A stretch of 64,000 nucleotides of DNA from assembly GCA_963838805.1 (NCBI GenBank), contig CAWISK010000004.1:240493-304492 (forward strand). Reading direction: 5' to 3'. Under the pieces are notes generated by a model. The model was not told where the DNA came from and ran no database searches. It saw only the letters and a program-made list of their open reading frames with translations. Source of the DNA: CAVRQM01 sp963838805 (GTDB lineage: Bacteria > Pseudomonadota > Alphaproteobacteria > Acetobacterales > Acetobacteraceae). The position numbers were made by a program, and so were the translations under genes. The stretch's first letter is position 1. Every line of letters starts with the position of its first letter. Positions 29,897 through 39,630 of this stretch are shown here, piece after piece.

Positions 29897-30630
29897 TCGA
29901 ACTGCGCGATTTGCGCGTACGCTTCGGCACGACCGAGGCGGTGCGCGGCGTTTCATTCGACGTGGCGCGCGGCACAAGCTTCGGCTTGGTGGGTGAAAGC
30001 GGCTCCGGCAAGTCGAGCGTGTTGCGCGCTCTGTCGGGACTGAACCGCGATTGGTCCGGCCACATTGCCGTCGCCGGCACGACGATCGGTAAGCTGCGCG
30101 ACCGCGCGTTCTTCCGCCGCGTGCAGATGGTGTTTCAGGATCCGTACGGCTCGTTGCATCCGCGCCAGACGGTGCATCGGGCGCTCGCCGAGCCGTTGCT
30201 GGTGCATGGGCTGCGCGACATCGACCGGCGCATCGACCGCGCCCTGGCCGAGGTCGCCCTGCCGGCCGCGCTGCGATTCCGCTATCCGCATCAACTATCC
30301 GGCGGGCAGCGCCAGCGCGTCGCCATCGCCCGCGCCCTGATGGCCGAGCCAGAGATTCTGCTGCTGGACGAACCCACGAGCGCGCTCGACGTGTCGGTGC
30401 AGGCCGAGGTGCTCAACCTGCTGGCTGATCTGCAACAGGCGCGCGGCTTGACCTATTTGCTGGTCAGCCACAATCTTGCGGTGGTGGCGCATCTCTGCCG
30501 TACGCTGGGCGTCATGCAGGGCGGCGAACTGGTCGAGACTCTCTCGGCCGACGATCTCCGGGCAGGCCGCGTCCGCCATCCGCACACACGGGCGCTGCGG
30601 ACGTTGACATTGGAGCTGGAGGAGGCGTGA
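29893..30630 (+). CDS. Peptide-type ABC transporter ATPase (DppF/OppF-like)
   Basis: A 245-residue ATPase: Walker A VGESGSGKSSVLRAL, FQDPYGSLHPRQTV (the typical OppF Q-loop), signature PHQLSGGQRQRVAIARALM, Walker B ILLLDEPTSALDVSVQ and the H-loop VSHNLAVVAHL. The start overlaps the previous gene by ATGA. It lacks the long C-terminal extension of many OppF proteins, ending soon after RHPHTRALRTL. It closes the five-gene operon, three bases before the stop of a convergent reductase gene. Confidence 0.92.
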
Positions 30631-30633
30631 CGT

Positions 30634-32177
30634 TCACACGGGTCGCGCTGCCATCTCCTGCTCGAACGCGACCTCTGCCTGCAGCCCGGCCAGATCACGC
30701 TGCACGATGCCCAGCGCCAATTGCCGCCCGTCGCGCCGGTAGCTGATCGTGCAGTCGCGCTGCTGCAGCGAACCGTCGATCTCGATGCTGTCCCAGTGTT
30801 CTGCGTGACCAAGATAGCCGAGGCCGAAATCGGTACTGGATGGTCCAGAAGAACGGCACGCAATCGAACCGCTGGCGACCGCCGAGCATGTTGCGCGCCG
30901 CGGTCTGACCCTGGCGCTCCGCCACCACCCAATGCTCGATGCGGATGCGCTCGCCGCTCAGCCGGTCCGGCCACCGCGCGATATCGCCCGCCGCGAACAC
31001 GCCCGGGGCACTCGTCTGCAGATAGGCATCCACCGTGATACCGCGATCGGTCGCGATGCCCGCCTGCTCGGCGAGTGCGATGGCCGGCTTCACGCCCACG
31101 CCGACCACGACCAGATCGGCGGGAAGCACCGAGCCATCCTGCAGCGTCACGCCTTGCGCGTCGATGCGGGAGGCGGTGGTGCCCAGGTGGAACCTGACCC
31201 CGTGCTGTTCGTGCAGCGCCTGGATGAACCGGCCGACTTCAGGCCCGAGGACGTGCTGCATCGGGCAGGTCTCCTGCGTCACCACCTCCACGTCCAGCCC
31301 GCGCTTGCGCAGCGATGAGGTCACTTCCAGGCCGATGAAGCTGGAGCCGATCACCACTGCCCGTCGCGCCGTAGCCGTGCCGGCGACCAGCGCGCGACTA
31401 TCCGCGAAAGTCCGCAGGGTCCGCACATGCGGCAGGTCCGCACCGGGAATATCGAGTTGAATGGGTTCGGCACCTGTGGCCAGCAGCAGCGCGTCGTAAC
31501 CGAGCCGCCCACCATCTTCCAACACCACGGAGCGCGCCTGCGTGTCGATCCGCGCGACCCGCGTGCCAAGCCGCAGGTCGATATCCTGCTCGCGATAGAA
31601 TTGTGCGGAGCGCAGCGGCACCGCCTGCTCGTCCACATTGCCCGAGAGGAAATCCTTGGACAGGTTCGGCCGGTCGCAGGGCCGTGAATTGTCGGCGCTC
31701 AGCATGGTGATCCGCCCGGCAAAGCCCTGTCGCCGCAGCATCTCCGCCGCGGCGTTGCCCGCCGCCCCGCCGCCCACGATGACTGATGGGCAGCGGCGCC
31801 TCCGCGATCGCCGGCGCGGCGCGCGGGTGAAACGGATCGAGCTTCTCGTGGACATAGACAATGCCGTCACGCAGCTCGACCCGCCAGCAGGGCAGCGGAT
31901 CGAGCGCCGGCGCCCGCAGTGCTTCTCCCGTGCGCAGGTCGAAGCAGGCGTGATGCCATTCGCAACGCAGCATATCGCCGGTAACCAGCCCTTGTTCCAG
32001 CGGCGCGCCGTAATGGGTGCAGGTGGCGCCGATCGCGAATACCTTGGCGCCACGCCGGATCAGCAGCATTTTTTCGCCATGCGCGTGGCCCAGCAGGATC
32101 GCCCCGTCGGCCAGCGCGGACAGAGCAACACCCTGCGTCAGGTCCGGGCCGTCCAACGGCTGCGCCTCCCTACTCAT
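30634..32177 (-). CDS. Rieske [2Fe-2S] plus FAD-dependent reductase (AIF/ferredoxin reductase type), two frame breaks
   Basis: About 513 residues. The N-terminal Rieske domain (residues 10-115) carries the cluster ligands in CTHYGAPLEQG and CEWHHACFDLRTG. After a break near 31783, the pyridine nucleotide-disulfide oxidoreductase domain begins SVIVGGGAAGNAAAEMLRRQG (FAD), then RRAVVIGSSFIGLEVTSSLRKRG (NAD) and the FAD-closing VFAAGDIARWPDR. A second break near 30830 leads to the reductase C-terminal domain (LGYLGHAEHWDSIEIDG). This layout equals AIFM3-like Rieske reductases. It overlaps the TspO gene stop by ATGA, so the two are co-expressed. Its electron acceptor is unknown. Confidence 0.85.
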
Positions 32178-32668
32178 CCCGCGCGCCTCCCGGAATTGCG
32201 ACGCCAGATCTCCTCAGCGAGAAGGCCCGCGAAGCTCAGCCACAGCATCAGCGGCACACCCGCCAGAGCCGCGACGCGATCCACCCGCGCCGCTGCCGTC
32301 ATCTGAGTGGAGGCGGCGGCCAGCATCGCGGCCGTGACGGCCAACCCCTCGCCCGGCCGCTGGCGCCCGAAAAAGACCCAGGGGAAGCTCGCGAGCCCCA
32401 CCAGGTTCACCGCCCAGGCCGCAAGGGCCGTGGAACGCGCCGGTCCGGGCCGTGCAGCCAGCAGTCTCGCGCCCGCCACCCCGAGCAGCGTGTCCAGCGC
32501 CCCCCATGCTGCGCCAATGACCCGGCCCGACGGCGTGAAGGAGGGTTTCCGCAACATCCCGTACCAAATGGCGGTGCGGACACTCCGCTGCGGTCCGAAT
32601 CGCCCGCCGGCCGCCGCCGCCGCGAGGACCGCGGTGCCGGCCAGCAGGTACGCTGCGGACGCTTTCAT
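32174..32668 (-). CDS. TspO/MBR family membrane protein
   Basis: A 164-residue five-helix membrane protein. The family signature lies near residues 33-50: IWYGMLRKPSFTPSGRVIGAAW, in place of the usual WYxxLxKPxWxPP, followed by AWGALDTLLGVAGARLL and a third helix AAWAVNLVGLASFPWVFFG. TspO proteins bind porphyrins and cholesterol-like ligands and affect stress or photosynthesis-gene control in alphaproteobacteria. I start at ATG 32668, preceded by GGAGG; a longer reading would add 27 unlikely residues. It is translationally coupled to a Rieske/FAD reductase. Confidence 0.85.
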   Translation of the reverse strand: MKASAAYLLAGTAVLAAAAAGGRFGPQRSVRTAIWYGMLRKPSFTPSGRVIGAAWGALDTLLGVAGARLLAARPGPARSTALAAWAVNLVGLASFPWVFFGRQRPGEGLAVTAAMLAAASTQMTAAARVDRVAALAGVPLMLWLSFAGLLAEEIWRRNSGRRAG

Positions 32669-32810
32669 TGAGCCTCCGACCTTCTGACCGGAGAAAGACG
32701 CGCGAGCGCCGCAGGCGTTGCCACGCGCGAAGCTATGCGCTCGACCCAACCGCCTCGGGAACAGCCCTGCTGCCGGTCAAGGACCGGGGCGGCCGCTTTC
32801 AGGGACCAGC

Positions 32811-33040
32811 TCACATCTTGTTAATTTTGTCGATCACGTAGATGACCGCATTGGTCGTCGTGACCGGCGGCTCGGCGAGTGTCGCGTCCAAGGGCTGGCC
32901 ATTGGCGGCGCTGACCCAGTGAAGCCGCACCGCCTTCGGATCGGTCGCGTCGAGTTCGGTTCCGGCGATGGTCGTGAGCGACGCCTTTTTGCCCAAAAGC
33001 TCGCTGGTGAGGTGTTTGCCGGCGATGATGTGGCTGCGTG
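32811..33040 (-). pseudogene. Fasciclin (FAS1) domain C-terminal fragment
   Basis: Only the last 70 or so residues of a fasciclin domain protein remain: HIIAGKHLTSELLGKKASLTT, the H2 region, and the closing VTTTNAVIYVIDKINKM, which matches the conserved end of FAS1 domains (NGVIHVID). There is no start codon of its own; upstream it runs directly into an IS630 transposase remnant. FAS1 proteins are secreted adhesion proteins, but here the signal peptide and N-terminal half are gone. Confidence 0.7.
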
Positions 33041-33563
33041 CCCGATCAGCCGCTCGCCACGCGGCGCCCAGCCGACCAGCCGCGCCATGTTGGTCTTCAT
33101 CCCGTTGATCTCCTTCGAAGCTCAACCGTCGAGGAAGATCAGCCGGCGAACATCGAGCTTGGTCTGCAACTCGGCCCAGAGCTGGCGCGCCGCGGCGATG
33201 TCCTGGCGCGCTCGTTCACTCGCCTCGACGGTCTTTTTTCAGCGTCAGGCCAAGCCGCCGGACCGTATTCCACATCGTGCCGACACTGACCGAAACACCC
33301 ACAGACCGCGCCAGCCAGGCGCGCAGGTCTTCCAACGTCCCGTCCGACTGCTCGCGCACGCGCCGCCGGATGGCATCGTCATGCCCAGCCAGCAGTCGCG
33401 GCCGGGCAAGCTGACCGGCCCAGCCGTCATCCGGCCATGCCGATCCCGGCGCTGGCGTGCCTTGACGACATAGGAAACGCTGACATCGAGGCGATCGGCG
33501 ACCTCGCGCGCGCTCGCCGTTGGCCGCCAGCACTCGGTCTCGCAAATCTTGCGAGTAGGCCTA
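33036..33563 (-). pseudogene. IS630-family transposase remnant (5' half only)
   Basis: Pieces of an IS630-type transposase are readable in three frames in the right order: AYSQDLRDRVLAANGERAR, then EVADRLDVSVSYVVKARQRRDR, then IRRRVREQSDGTLEDLRAWL with SVSVGTMWNTVRRLGLTLKK, then RQLWAELQTKLDVRRLIFLDG and KTNMARLVGWAPRGERLIG. The catalytic DDE part after this is missing. In-frame stops and no start codon (TAG stands just before AYSQD) show it is dead. It is fused to a FAS1 tail on the left. Confidence 0.75.
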
Positions 33564-33663
33564 TCCCCGGTCCGCCCGATCCCGAGAGATATTCCGGGCG
33601 TATCCCCCGGCCGGAGATCGCGACGGAAACGAACTGCGGTTTTCCATTAAGCCATTGAAAAGA

Positions 33664-33738
33664 TGGTAGCGCCGGGCGGATTTGAACCACCGACCAAGGG
33701 ATTATGATTCCCCTGCTCTACCGCTGAGCTACGGCGCC
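33664..33738 (-). tRNA. tRNA-Met (anticodon CAU, elongator type)
   Basis: The 75-base minus-strand sequence folds as a tRNA: acceptor GGCGCCG pairs with CGGCGCT (one G-U), D arm GCTCAGCGGTAGAGC, anticodon stem GGGGA/TCCCT with loop ATCATAA (anticodon CAT), T arm GGTGG-TTCAAAT-CCGCC, and an encoded CCA end. The loop context fits elongator tRNA-Met; a lysidine-modified tRNA-Ile2 is less likely but cannot be excluded by eye. Confidence 0.93.
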
Positions 33739-33910
33739 ACAGGCGGGTGGGCGCTGCGGATAGCGCCCCACCCTGGCGGCGTCAAGCAGACCCCCGGGCC
33801 AGGATGCGTGCAACTCAACCTGGCATCGGCCGCGCGCGGTCAACACTCGGTTCATCCCGCTCCGCGAAGATGGGGGACAATCGCCCCCGCAACCGAATGG
33901 AGCTGACCCA

Positions 33911-35581
33911 TTGCGCATCTCCCTGATCTCGAAAATCTGCTGCGGGGCAGTGCTCGCGCTGTCGGCGGTCACGGCCGGGGCCTGGTGGCTCGCGCACACC
34001 CAGCTCACCGCGCAGCGGCAGGCCGTCGACCGGCAGATGGAGTTCCGCCAGCTCGGCCTCGACCTCGCCAACGCCTCGACCTACCTGACCAATGAGGCGC
34101 GGCTCTACAGCGTCCTCGGCGACCGGACCCATTACGACAATTATTGGCGCGAGGTGAACCAGACGAAGACGCGGGATCACGTCGTGGCCGAGCTGACGCG
34201 GCTCGGCGCGCCCCAGGCGGAACTCGATCTGATCCAGCAGGCAAAAGCCAATTCCGACGCGCTGATCCAGACCGAGGCCGCGGCCATGAAAGCCGTGGCC
34301 GCGAAGGATTTCGATACCGCCCGCCGCCTGATGTTCGATTCGAACTACCATCGGGAACGCGCTCTCATCATGCAGCCGCTCGGCCAGTTCGCGACGATGA
34401 TGAACACGCGCGCGGCACGGGAGACGGCGTCGGCCAGGACCAGCGCCGATCGCATGATGGGCCTTGCCGCGGCGCTGATGACACTCACCGCCTTGGGCGC
34501 CGTCGGCATCCTCTATTTCGTCCTCGGCCGGCGCGTGGCGGCGCCACTTGCGCGCGTCAGCGACGCAGTGACGCGGCTCGCGCGCCGAGAGACCGAAATC
34601 GTCATTGAGGATACCGGGCGCCAGGACGAGATCGGCGATCTGACGCGAGCGGTGGGGGTGTTCCGGGAGTTGATGATCCGCTCCGAACAGCTCGCGGCCG
34701 AACAGCAGGCGGGGCACGCCGCGCGCGAGCAGCGGGCAGCGCGCATGGACAGCCTGGTGCGCGATTTCGAGGGCAAGGTGGCGCAGATGGTGGGCCAGCT
34801 TGCCTCGGCATCGACCGCACTCGAGGCGACGGCGCAATCCATGTCCTCGACGGCGACCGACAGCAACCAGCAGGCGGCGCGCGTGGGCTCCGCCGCAGAG
34901 GAGGCGAGTGCGGGCGTGCAGACCGTTGCCGCCTCCGCCGAGGAACTGGCCTCCAGCATCGGCGAGATCGGCCGGCAGATGGCGCAATCCTCCAGCATCA
35001 CCGGCAAGGCGGTGACCGAGGCGCGGCGGACCGACGGCATCGTGCGCGCACTCGCCGAAGGTGCCCAGAAGATCGGTCAGGTGGTCGAGCTGATCAGCAA
35101 CATCGCCTCGCAGACGAATCTGCTCGCCCTCAATGCCACGATCGAGGCGGCGCGCGCGGGCGATGCCGGCAAGGGGTTTGCGGTCGTTGCCTCCGAGGTG
35201 AAGAGCCTGGCGCAGCAGACCGCCCGTGCGACGCAGGAGATCGCGTCGCAGATCGGCCAGATCCAGGGTGCCACCGGCGAGGCGGTGGAAGCGATCAAGG
35301 GGATCACCGCAACCATCGAGGAGGTCAGCACGATCGCAGTCAGCATCGCCGCGGCCGTCGAGCAGCAGAATGCGGCAACGGCTGAGATTGCCCGCAGCGT
35401 GCAGCACACCGCGGGAAGCACTCAGGATGTGACGACGAATATCGGCGGCGTCAGCCGGGCGGTGAGTGCGACGGGTGCCGCGGCGGCGCAGGTTCTGGGA
35501 GCGGCCAGCGATCTTTCGAAACAGGCGGAGACGCTCTCGACGGAGGTGAACAGCTTCGTCACCGAGGTCCGCGCCGCATGA
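33911..35581 (+). CDS. Methyl-accepting chemotaxis protein
   Basis: A 556-residue inner-membrane chemoreceptor. TM1 is near residues 10-30, a helical periplasmic sensor of about 155 residues follows (four-helix-bundle type), TM2 is around residues 188-208, then a HAMP domain (VAAPLARVSDAVTRLARRE) and the long cytoplasmic signalling coiled coil with the hairpin tip IASQTNLLALNATIEAARAGDAGKGFAVVASEVK, which contacts CheA and CheW. The start is TTG at 33911, preceded by TGGAGC. It stands alone with no che genes nearby; the ligand is unknown. Confidence 0.93.
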   Translation: MRISLISKICCGAVLALSAVTAGAWWLAHTQLTAQRQAVDRQMEFRQLGLDLANASTYLTNEARLYSVLGDRTHYDNYWREVNQTKTRDHVVAELTRLGAPQAELDLIQQAKANSDALIQTEAAAMKAVAAKDFDTARRLMFDSNYHRERALIMQPLGQFATMMNTRAARETASARTSADRMMGLAAALMTLTALGAVGILYFVLGRRVAAPLARVSDAVTRLARRETEIVIEDTGRQDEIGDLTRAVGVFRELMIRSEQLAAEQQAGHAAREQRAARMDSLVRDFEGKVAQMVGQLASASTALEATAQSMSSTATDSNQQAARVGSAAEEASAGVQTVAASAEELASSIGEIGRQMAQSSSITGKAVTEARRTDGIVRALAEGAQKIGQVVELISNIASQTNLLALNATIEAARAGDAGKGFAVVASEVKSLAQQTARATQEIASQIGQIQGATGEAVEAIKGITATIEEVSTIAVSIAAAVEQQNAATAEIARSVQHTAGSTQDVTTNIGGVSRAVSATGAAAAQVLGAASDLSKQAETLSTEVNSFVTEVRAA

Positions 35582-35602
35582 CACGAGCGCGGCACCAGCC
35601 GG

Positions 35603-36661
35603 TCAGCGCCCGATGAACCCGCCGCCCAGCACCCGGTCGCCATCGTAGAACACGCAGGCTTGGCCGGGCGTGGCCAGGGCCGGCGCGTCCAGCACCACTT
35701 CCGCCACCTCGCCCGCCGGGAAAACCTCGGCGGCCTGCGGCGTCTCGCGGGCGCGCAGCTTGACCACGCAGCGGCGCGGGCCGCCTGGGGCGAGCCAGTT
35801 CACCTCCCGCAGCCGCACCGACCGGCTGCCGCCCCCTTGCGGCGCCACGACCACACGCCGCCGCGCCGCGTCCAGGCCCACGACCACCCGACGACGGCCG
35901 GCGGCATCGCGCGAGGCGCTTCCCAGCCGCCGCGCCTGCCCGATCGTGTAGCCGGCGATGCCGTCGTGGCGGCCGAGCATGGCACCCGTCTCGTCCACGA
36001 TCTCCCCCGGTTCGGCCGCATCGGGCCGCAACCGTGCCACGGTCGCGTCGTAGCGCCCGGACGGCACGAAGCAGATATCCTGGCTGTCCGGCTTGTCGGC
36101 CACCGCGAGACCCAGCCGTAGCGCCTCGGCGCGCACCGCTGCCTTGTCCGGGAACGCGCCCAGCGGGAACAGCAGCCGGTCGAGCTGGGCGCGGGTCGTG
36201 GCGAACAGGAACCAGCTCTGGTCGCGGCGGGGATCGGCCGCACGGTGCAGCTCCGCCCCGTCAGGCCCGTCGATGCGGCGGACGTAATGGCCGGTCGCCA
36301 TCCGCTCGCAACCCAGATCGGCGGCAAGGTGCATCAGATCGGTGAACTTGACCGTCTGATTGCAGCGCACGCAGGGCACCGGCGTCTCGCCTGCCGCGTA
36401 GCTGTCGGCGAAATCACGGATCACCGCCTCGCGAAACCGCGCCTCGGCATCGATCACGTAATGCGGGATGCCCAGCCGGTCGGCGACGCGGCGTGCATCC
36501 ATGATGTCCTGCCCGGCGCAGCAGGCGCCTTTTCGGCCACTCGCCGCACCGTGGTCGTAGAGTTGCAGCGTGGCGCCGATCACCTCATGCCCGGCCTCGT
36601 GCAGCAGGCCGGCCACGGTGCTGCTGTCCACGCCGCCGGACATCGCGACGAGGATGCGCAT
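35603..36661 (-). CDS. mnmA: tRNA-specific 2-thiouridylase MnmA
   Basis: A 352-residue enzyme that thiolates U34 of Lys, Glu and Gln tRNAs in the cytosol, using ATP and persulfide sulfur. The PP-loop is MSGGVDSSTVAGLL; the first catalytic cysteine is in ETPVPCVRCNQTVKF and the second in PDSQDICFVPSG. TIGQARRLG and the C-terminal beta barrel are as in the family. It is the last gene in a minus-strand group with ferredoxin and two cysteine desulfurases, which can supply its sulfur. Confidence 0.95.
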   Translation of the reverse strand: MRILVAMSGGVDSSTVAGLLHEAGHEVIGATLQLYDHGAASGRKGACCAGQDIMDARRVADRLGIPHYVIDAEARFREAVIRDFADSYAAGETPVPCVRCNQTVKFTDLMHLAADLGCERMATGHYVRRIDGPDGAELHRAADPRRDQSWFLFATTRAQLDRLLFPLGAFPDKAAVRAEALRLGLAVADKPDSQDICFVPSGRYDATVARLRPDAAEPGEIVDETGAMLGRHDGIAGYTIGQARRLGSASRDAAGRRRVVVGLDAARRRVVVAPQGGGSRSVRLREVNWLAPGGPRRCVVKLRARETPQAAEVFPAGEVAEVVLDAPALATPGQACVFYDGDRVLGGGFIGR

Positions 36662-36670
36662 GGAACAGAC

Positions 36671-37000
36671 CTACTTCAGCATGTTGCGGGTCGCCGCCGG
36701 CAGCCGCACCGTGAGCCCGTCCAACGCGGGGGTCATGACGATCTGGCAGCCCAGGCGCGAGGTCTTCTCCAGCCCGAAGGCGAGGTCGAGCATGTCCTCC
36801 TCGTCCTCGGTCGGCTTCTCCAGCTTCGGGAACCAGGAGACATCGACGATCACGTGGCAGGTCGAGCAGGCGAGCGAGCCCTCGCATGCGCCCTCGATAT
36901 CCACGCCGTATTTGTGCGCGACCTCAAGTACCGACAGGCCGAGCGGCGCCTCGACCTCGCGGCGCGAGCCGTCACGCTGGATGAAGGTCATTTTCGGCAT
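36671..37000 (-). CDS. Adrenodoxin-type [2Fe-2S] ferredoxin
   Basis: A 109-residue ferredoxin. Cluster ligands are the three cysteines in CEGSLACSTCHV plus the cysteine of TSRLGCQIVM near residue 90, the adrenodoxin/Fdx pattern found in ISC-type iron-sulfur assembly. The start MPKMTFIQRDG at 37000 follows GAGG. Its start overlaps the end of the cysteine desulfurase gene by 29 bases. It presumably gives electrons for cluster assembly or persulfide reduction. Confidence 0.9.
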   Translation of the reverse strand: MPKMTFIQRDGSRREVEAPLGLSVLEVAHKYGVDIEGACEGSLACSTCHVIVDVSWFPKLEKPTEDEEDMLDLAFGLEKTSRLGCQIVMTPALDGLTVRLPAATRNMLK

Positions 37001-38172
37001 GGGCGAGAGCCTCGGCGGCTGAATGCGCGCAAGCCAGGCTTGTCGCGGCGAAATCAATGTCGGCGGCGGAGGTAAAGCGTCCTATGCCGACGCGCAAGGT
37101 GCGCCGCGCCTCCGCCTCGGACAGGCCCATCGCGCGCAGCACATAGGAGGGTTCCACCTCGGCCGAGGAGCAGGCCGAGCCGGTGGAGACGCACAGCGCC
37201 GGAGCCTCGCGCATCAGCGCCTGCGCGCTCGCACCCGGAAAGGTCAGGTTCAGGTTGCCGGCGATGCGCGAGGTGGCGCTGCCGTTCAGCCGCAGGCCGG
37301 GAATGGCTCGCCGCAGCGCTGCCAGCAGCCGGTCGCGCAGCGCGGCAATGCGGGACTGCTCCGGCTGCATCTCGGCAGCGGCGAGCCGGCACGCTTCGCC
37401 CAGGCCCACGACCAGCGGCGTGGGCAGCGTGCCCGAGCGCAGCCCCCGCTCCTGCGCCCCGCCGGAGAACAGGTGGGCAAGCCGGACCCGCGGGCGGCGG
37501 CGCACATACAGGGCACCGACGCCTTTCGGCCCGTACAGCTTGTGACCGCTCACGGAGAGCAGGTCGATGCCCATGCCCGCCACGTCGAGCGGAATCTTGC
37601 CGGTGGCCTGTGCCGCATCGGTATGAAACAGCGCGCCGGCCGCGTGCGCGATCGCGGCCAGGGCAGCGATGTCCTGGATCACCCCGGTCTCGTTGTTGAC
37701 CGCCATGACGCTGACCAGCAGCGTCGGCACGGCCAGCGCCGCGCGCAGCGTATCGGGATCGAGCAGCCCGTCGGAGCCTACCGGCAGCACGACCGCCTCG
37801 AACCCCTCGGCGGTGAGATCGGCCACCGATTCCAGGACGCATTTGTGCTCGGTCGCGACCGTCACGATGCGCCGGCGCGGGTCGTCCTGGCTCGCCGCGA
37901 ACCGTGCAGCACCCTTGATGGCGAGGTTGTTCGAACTCGGTGGCGCCGGAAGTCAGCACGATCTCGCGCGGCTGGGCGCCGATCAGGGCCGCCACCTGCG
38001 CACGTGCCGCCTCGACCGCCGCCTCGGCGGCAAGACCCGCTGCGTGCTCGACGCTGTGCGGGTTGCCGGGCTGCTCGGTGAACCAGGGCAGCATCGCCGA
38101 GACGACTCGCGGGTCGCAGGGCGTGGTGGCCTGGTTGTCGAGATAGACCAGACGGTTCGGTCGATCTGTCAT
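36972..38172 (-). CDS. Cysteine desulfurase, IscS/NifS type, one frame break
   Basis: A PLP enzyme of about 399 residues that takes sulfur from cysteine. Motifs: YLDNQATTPCDPRV, NPHSVEHAAG, the PLP lysine in SVSGHKLYGPKGVGALYVR, TEHKCVLE, and the persulfide cysteine in LCVSTGSACSSAEVEPSYVL. The frame breaks near 37930, between LTSGATE and the NNLAIKGAARF stretch. The ATG at 38172 is preceded in frame by a GTG that might be used instead. It is followed by ferredoxin and mnmA and preceded by a second desulfurase gene. Confidence 0.92.
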
Positions 38173-38187
38173 CACCGCGATATGGCG

Positions 38188-39279
38188 CTACGCGGCGCGC
38201 CGTGCCAACCGCGCCGTCATCTTCTGGTATGCGGCGGCGAAGGCCGCCACGTCCGCCTCGGTCGCCGACCACGGCAGCGAGACGCGGATAGCCTGCCCGG
38301 CCAGTTCGCCCAGCCCCATCGCGTCGAGCACATGGCTGCGGCTGATCTTGCCCGAGCTGCACGCGGCACCGGCCGAGACCGCGATGCCCTCCAGGTCGAG
38401 GGCCATCACCTGAATCTGCGCCGCCGCCCCCGGAAGGGCGATGCAGGCGGTATTGGGCAGCCGTGCCGCGCCAGCGCCCAGCACGACCGCGCCGCAGGTC
38501 AGGGCCGCCGCCTCGATGGCGTCGCGCAGAGGGCCCAGCCGTCCGGCCGTCACCGGCACCTGCGCCGCCGCCGCGAAGCCGGCGATCGCAGCCAGCGCCG
38601 GGGTTCCGCCGCGCCGTCCTCGCTCCTGCCCGCCGCCCGCGATCAGCGGCACGAACTCCCGCGCCGCCTCGGGCGACAGCAGCAGCGCCCCGGCGCCCGT
38701 GGGGCCGCCCAGCTTGTGCGAGGAGAGCGCGGCGCTCGCGGCACCCAGCGCCGCAAAATCCCAGGCAATGCGGCCCGCCGCCTGCACGGCATCGACATGC
38801 AGCAGCGCACCGTGGGCACGACAGATCGAAGCGGCCTCGGCCACCGGCTGCACCGTGCCGGTCTCATTGTTGGCCAGCATCAGGCAGACCAGCGCCGGCC
38901 CCGCTGCGGCCAGGATGGCCGGGAGCGCCGCCAGATCCGCCACGCCATGCCGGTCCACCTTCAGGGTCAGGGCATCCGGCGCCGCGGCGCGGACCGCGTC
39001 ATGCTCGGTCGCCCCCACCACGACGCGGCGCAAGCGGCCCAGCGCATGGATGGCGAGCGCGTTCGCCTCTGTGCCGCCGGAAGTGAACACGATTTCACCT
39101 GGCCCCGCCCCGAAGCGGGCGGCGATGGTCTCCCGCGAATCCTCCAGGATCCGCCGCGCCTGCCGCCCGGCGGCGTGGATCGAGGCCGGATTGCCGGTCT
39201 GCGACAGGGCGCGCAGAACCGCCTCCCGCGCCTCGGGGCGCAGCGGTTCGGAGGCATTGGCGTCGAGATAGGTGGCCAC
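38188..39279 (-). CDS. Second cysteine desulfurase family protein
   Basis: A 363-residue class V aminotransferase-fold protein, intact. It opens ATYLDANASEPLRPEAREAVLRAL, has the PLP lysine in ALSSHKLGGPTGAGALLL, ATEHDAV, and the active cysteine in IAVSAGAACSSGKISRSHVLDAMGL. It is distinctly different from its neighbour (15 bases away), with a shorter first segment. The start is GTG at 39277-39279, as no ATG is in a usable position. Tandem desulfurases suggest division of labour, for instance iron-sulfur clusters and tRNA thiolation, which is inference. Confidence 0.88.
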   Translation of the reverse strand: MATYLDANASEPLRPEAREAVLRALSQTGNPASIHAAGRQARRILEDSRETIAARFGAGPGEIVFTSGGTEANALAIHALGRLRRVVVGATEHDAVRAAAPDALTLKVDRHGVADLAALPAILAAAGPALVCLMLANNETGTVQPVAEAASICRAHGALLHVDAVQAAGRIAWDFAALGAASAALSSHKLGGPTGAGALLLSPEAAREFVPLIAGGGQERGRRGGTPALAAIAGFAAAAQVPVTAGRLGPLRDAIEAAALTCGAVVLGAGAARLPNTACIALPGAAAQIQVMALDLEGIAVSAGAACSSGKISRSHVLDAMGLGELAGQAIRVSLPWSATEADVAAFAAAYQKMTARLARRAA

Positions 39280-39284
39280 CGCCC

Positions 39285-39630
39285 CATTATAGCCGGTCCC
39301 GCCGGGGCGTTCGCCCGCTGCCACATGAAAACATGCACGGCATGCGACATTTCCATTATGAAAGCGGCGCATGGCGGTCCTATAGTCCCGCCCGCCGCTA
39401 GGCATTACCCGTGATCTGGGGCCGTGCCGGCGGGAATTCAGGGGCGGGAAGCTCGGTCCGGGATACAGGTGGCGGCGGTCGCGGGTGATGGCGCATGGCG
39501 CGGCCCGGCCTCCTTGGCGGCGCATGGGCGCGGTCCCATGTGTCACGCCTGTGTCATGGCCTGGCGACGCGGCCGGGTCTTTGGGTCGCCCACTCGTGGG
39601 GGCGAGCGTTGAAAGCGGATTTCGGTAGAT
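39285..39630. other. Divergent intergenic region, no gene seen
   Basis: A 350-base gap separates the divergent desulfurase and hydrolase genes. An open frame of 62 codons at 39424 has no start signal or family resemblance and I reject it. Promoters for both neighbours should lie here; nothing specific is legible. Confidence 0.5.

Noticed and set aside
39424..39612. A 62-codon gene in the desulfurase/hydrolase gap
   Set aside because: No ribosome-binding site, no family resemblance, and composition typical of a random GC-rich frame.
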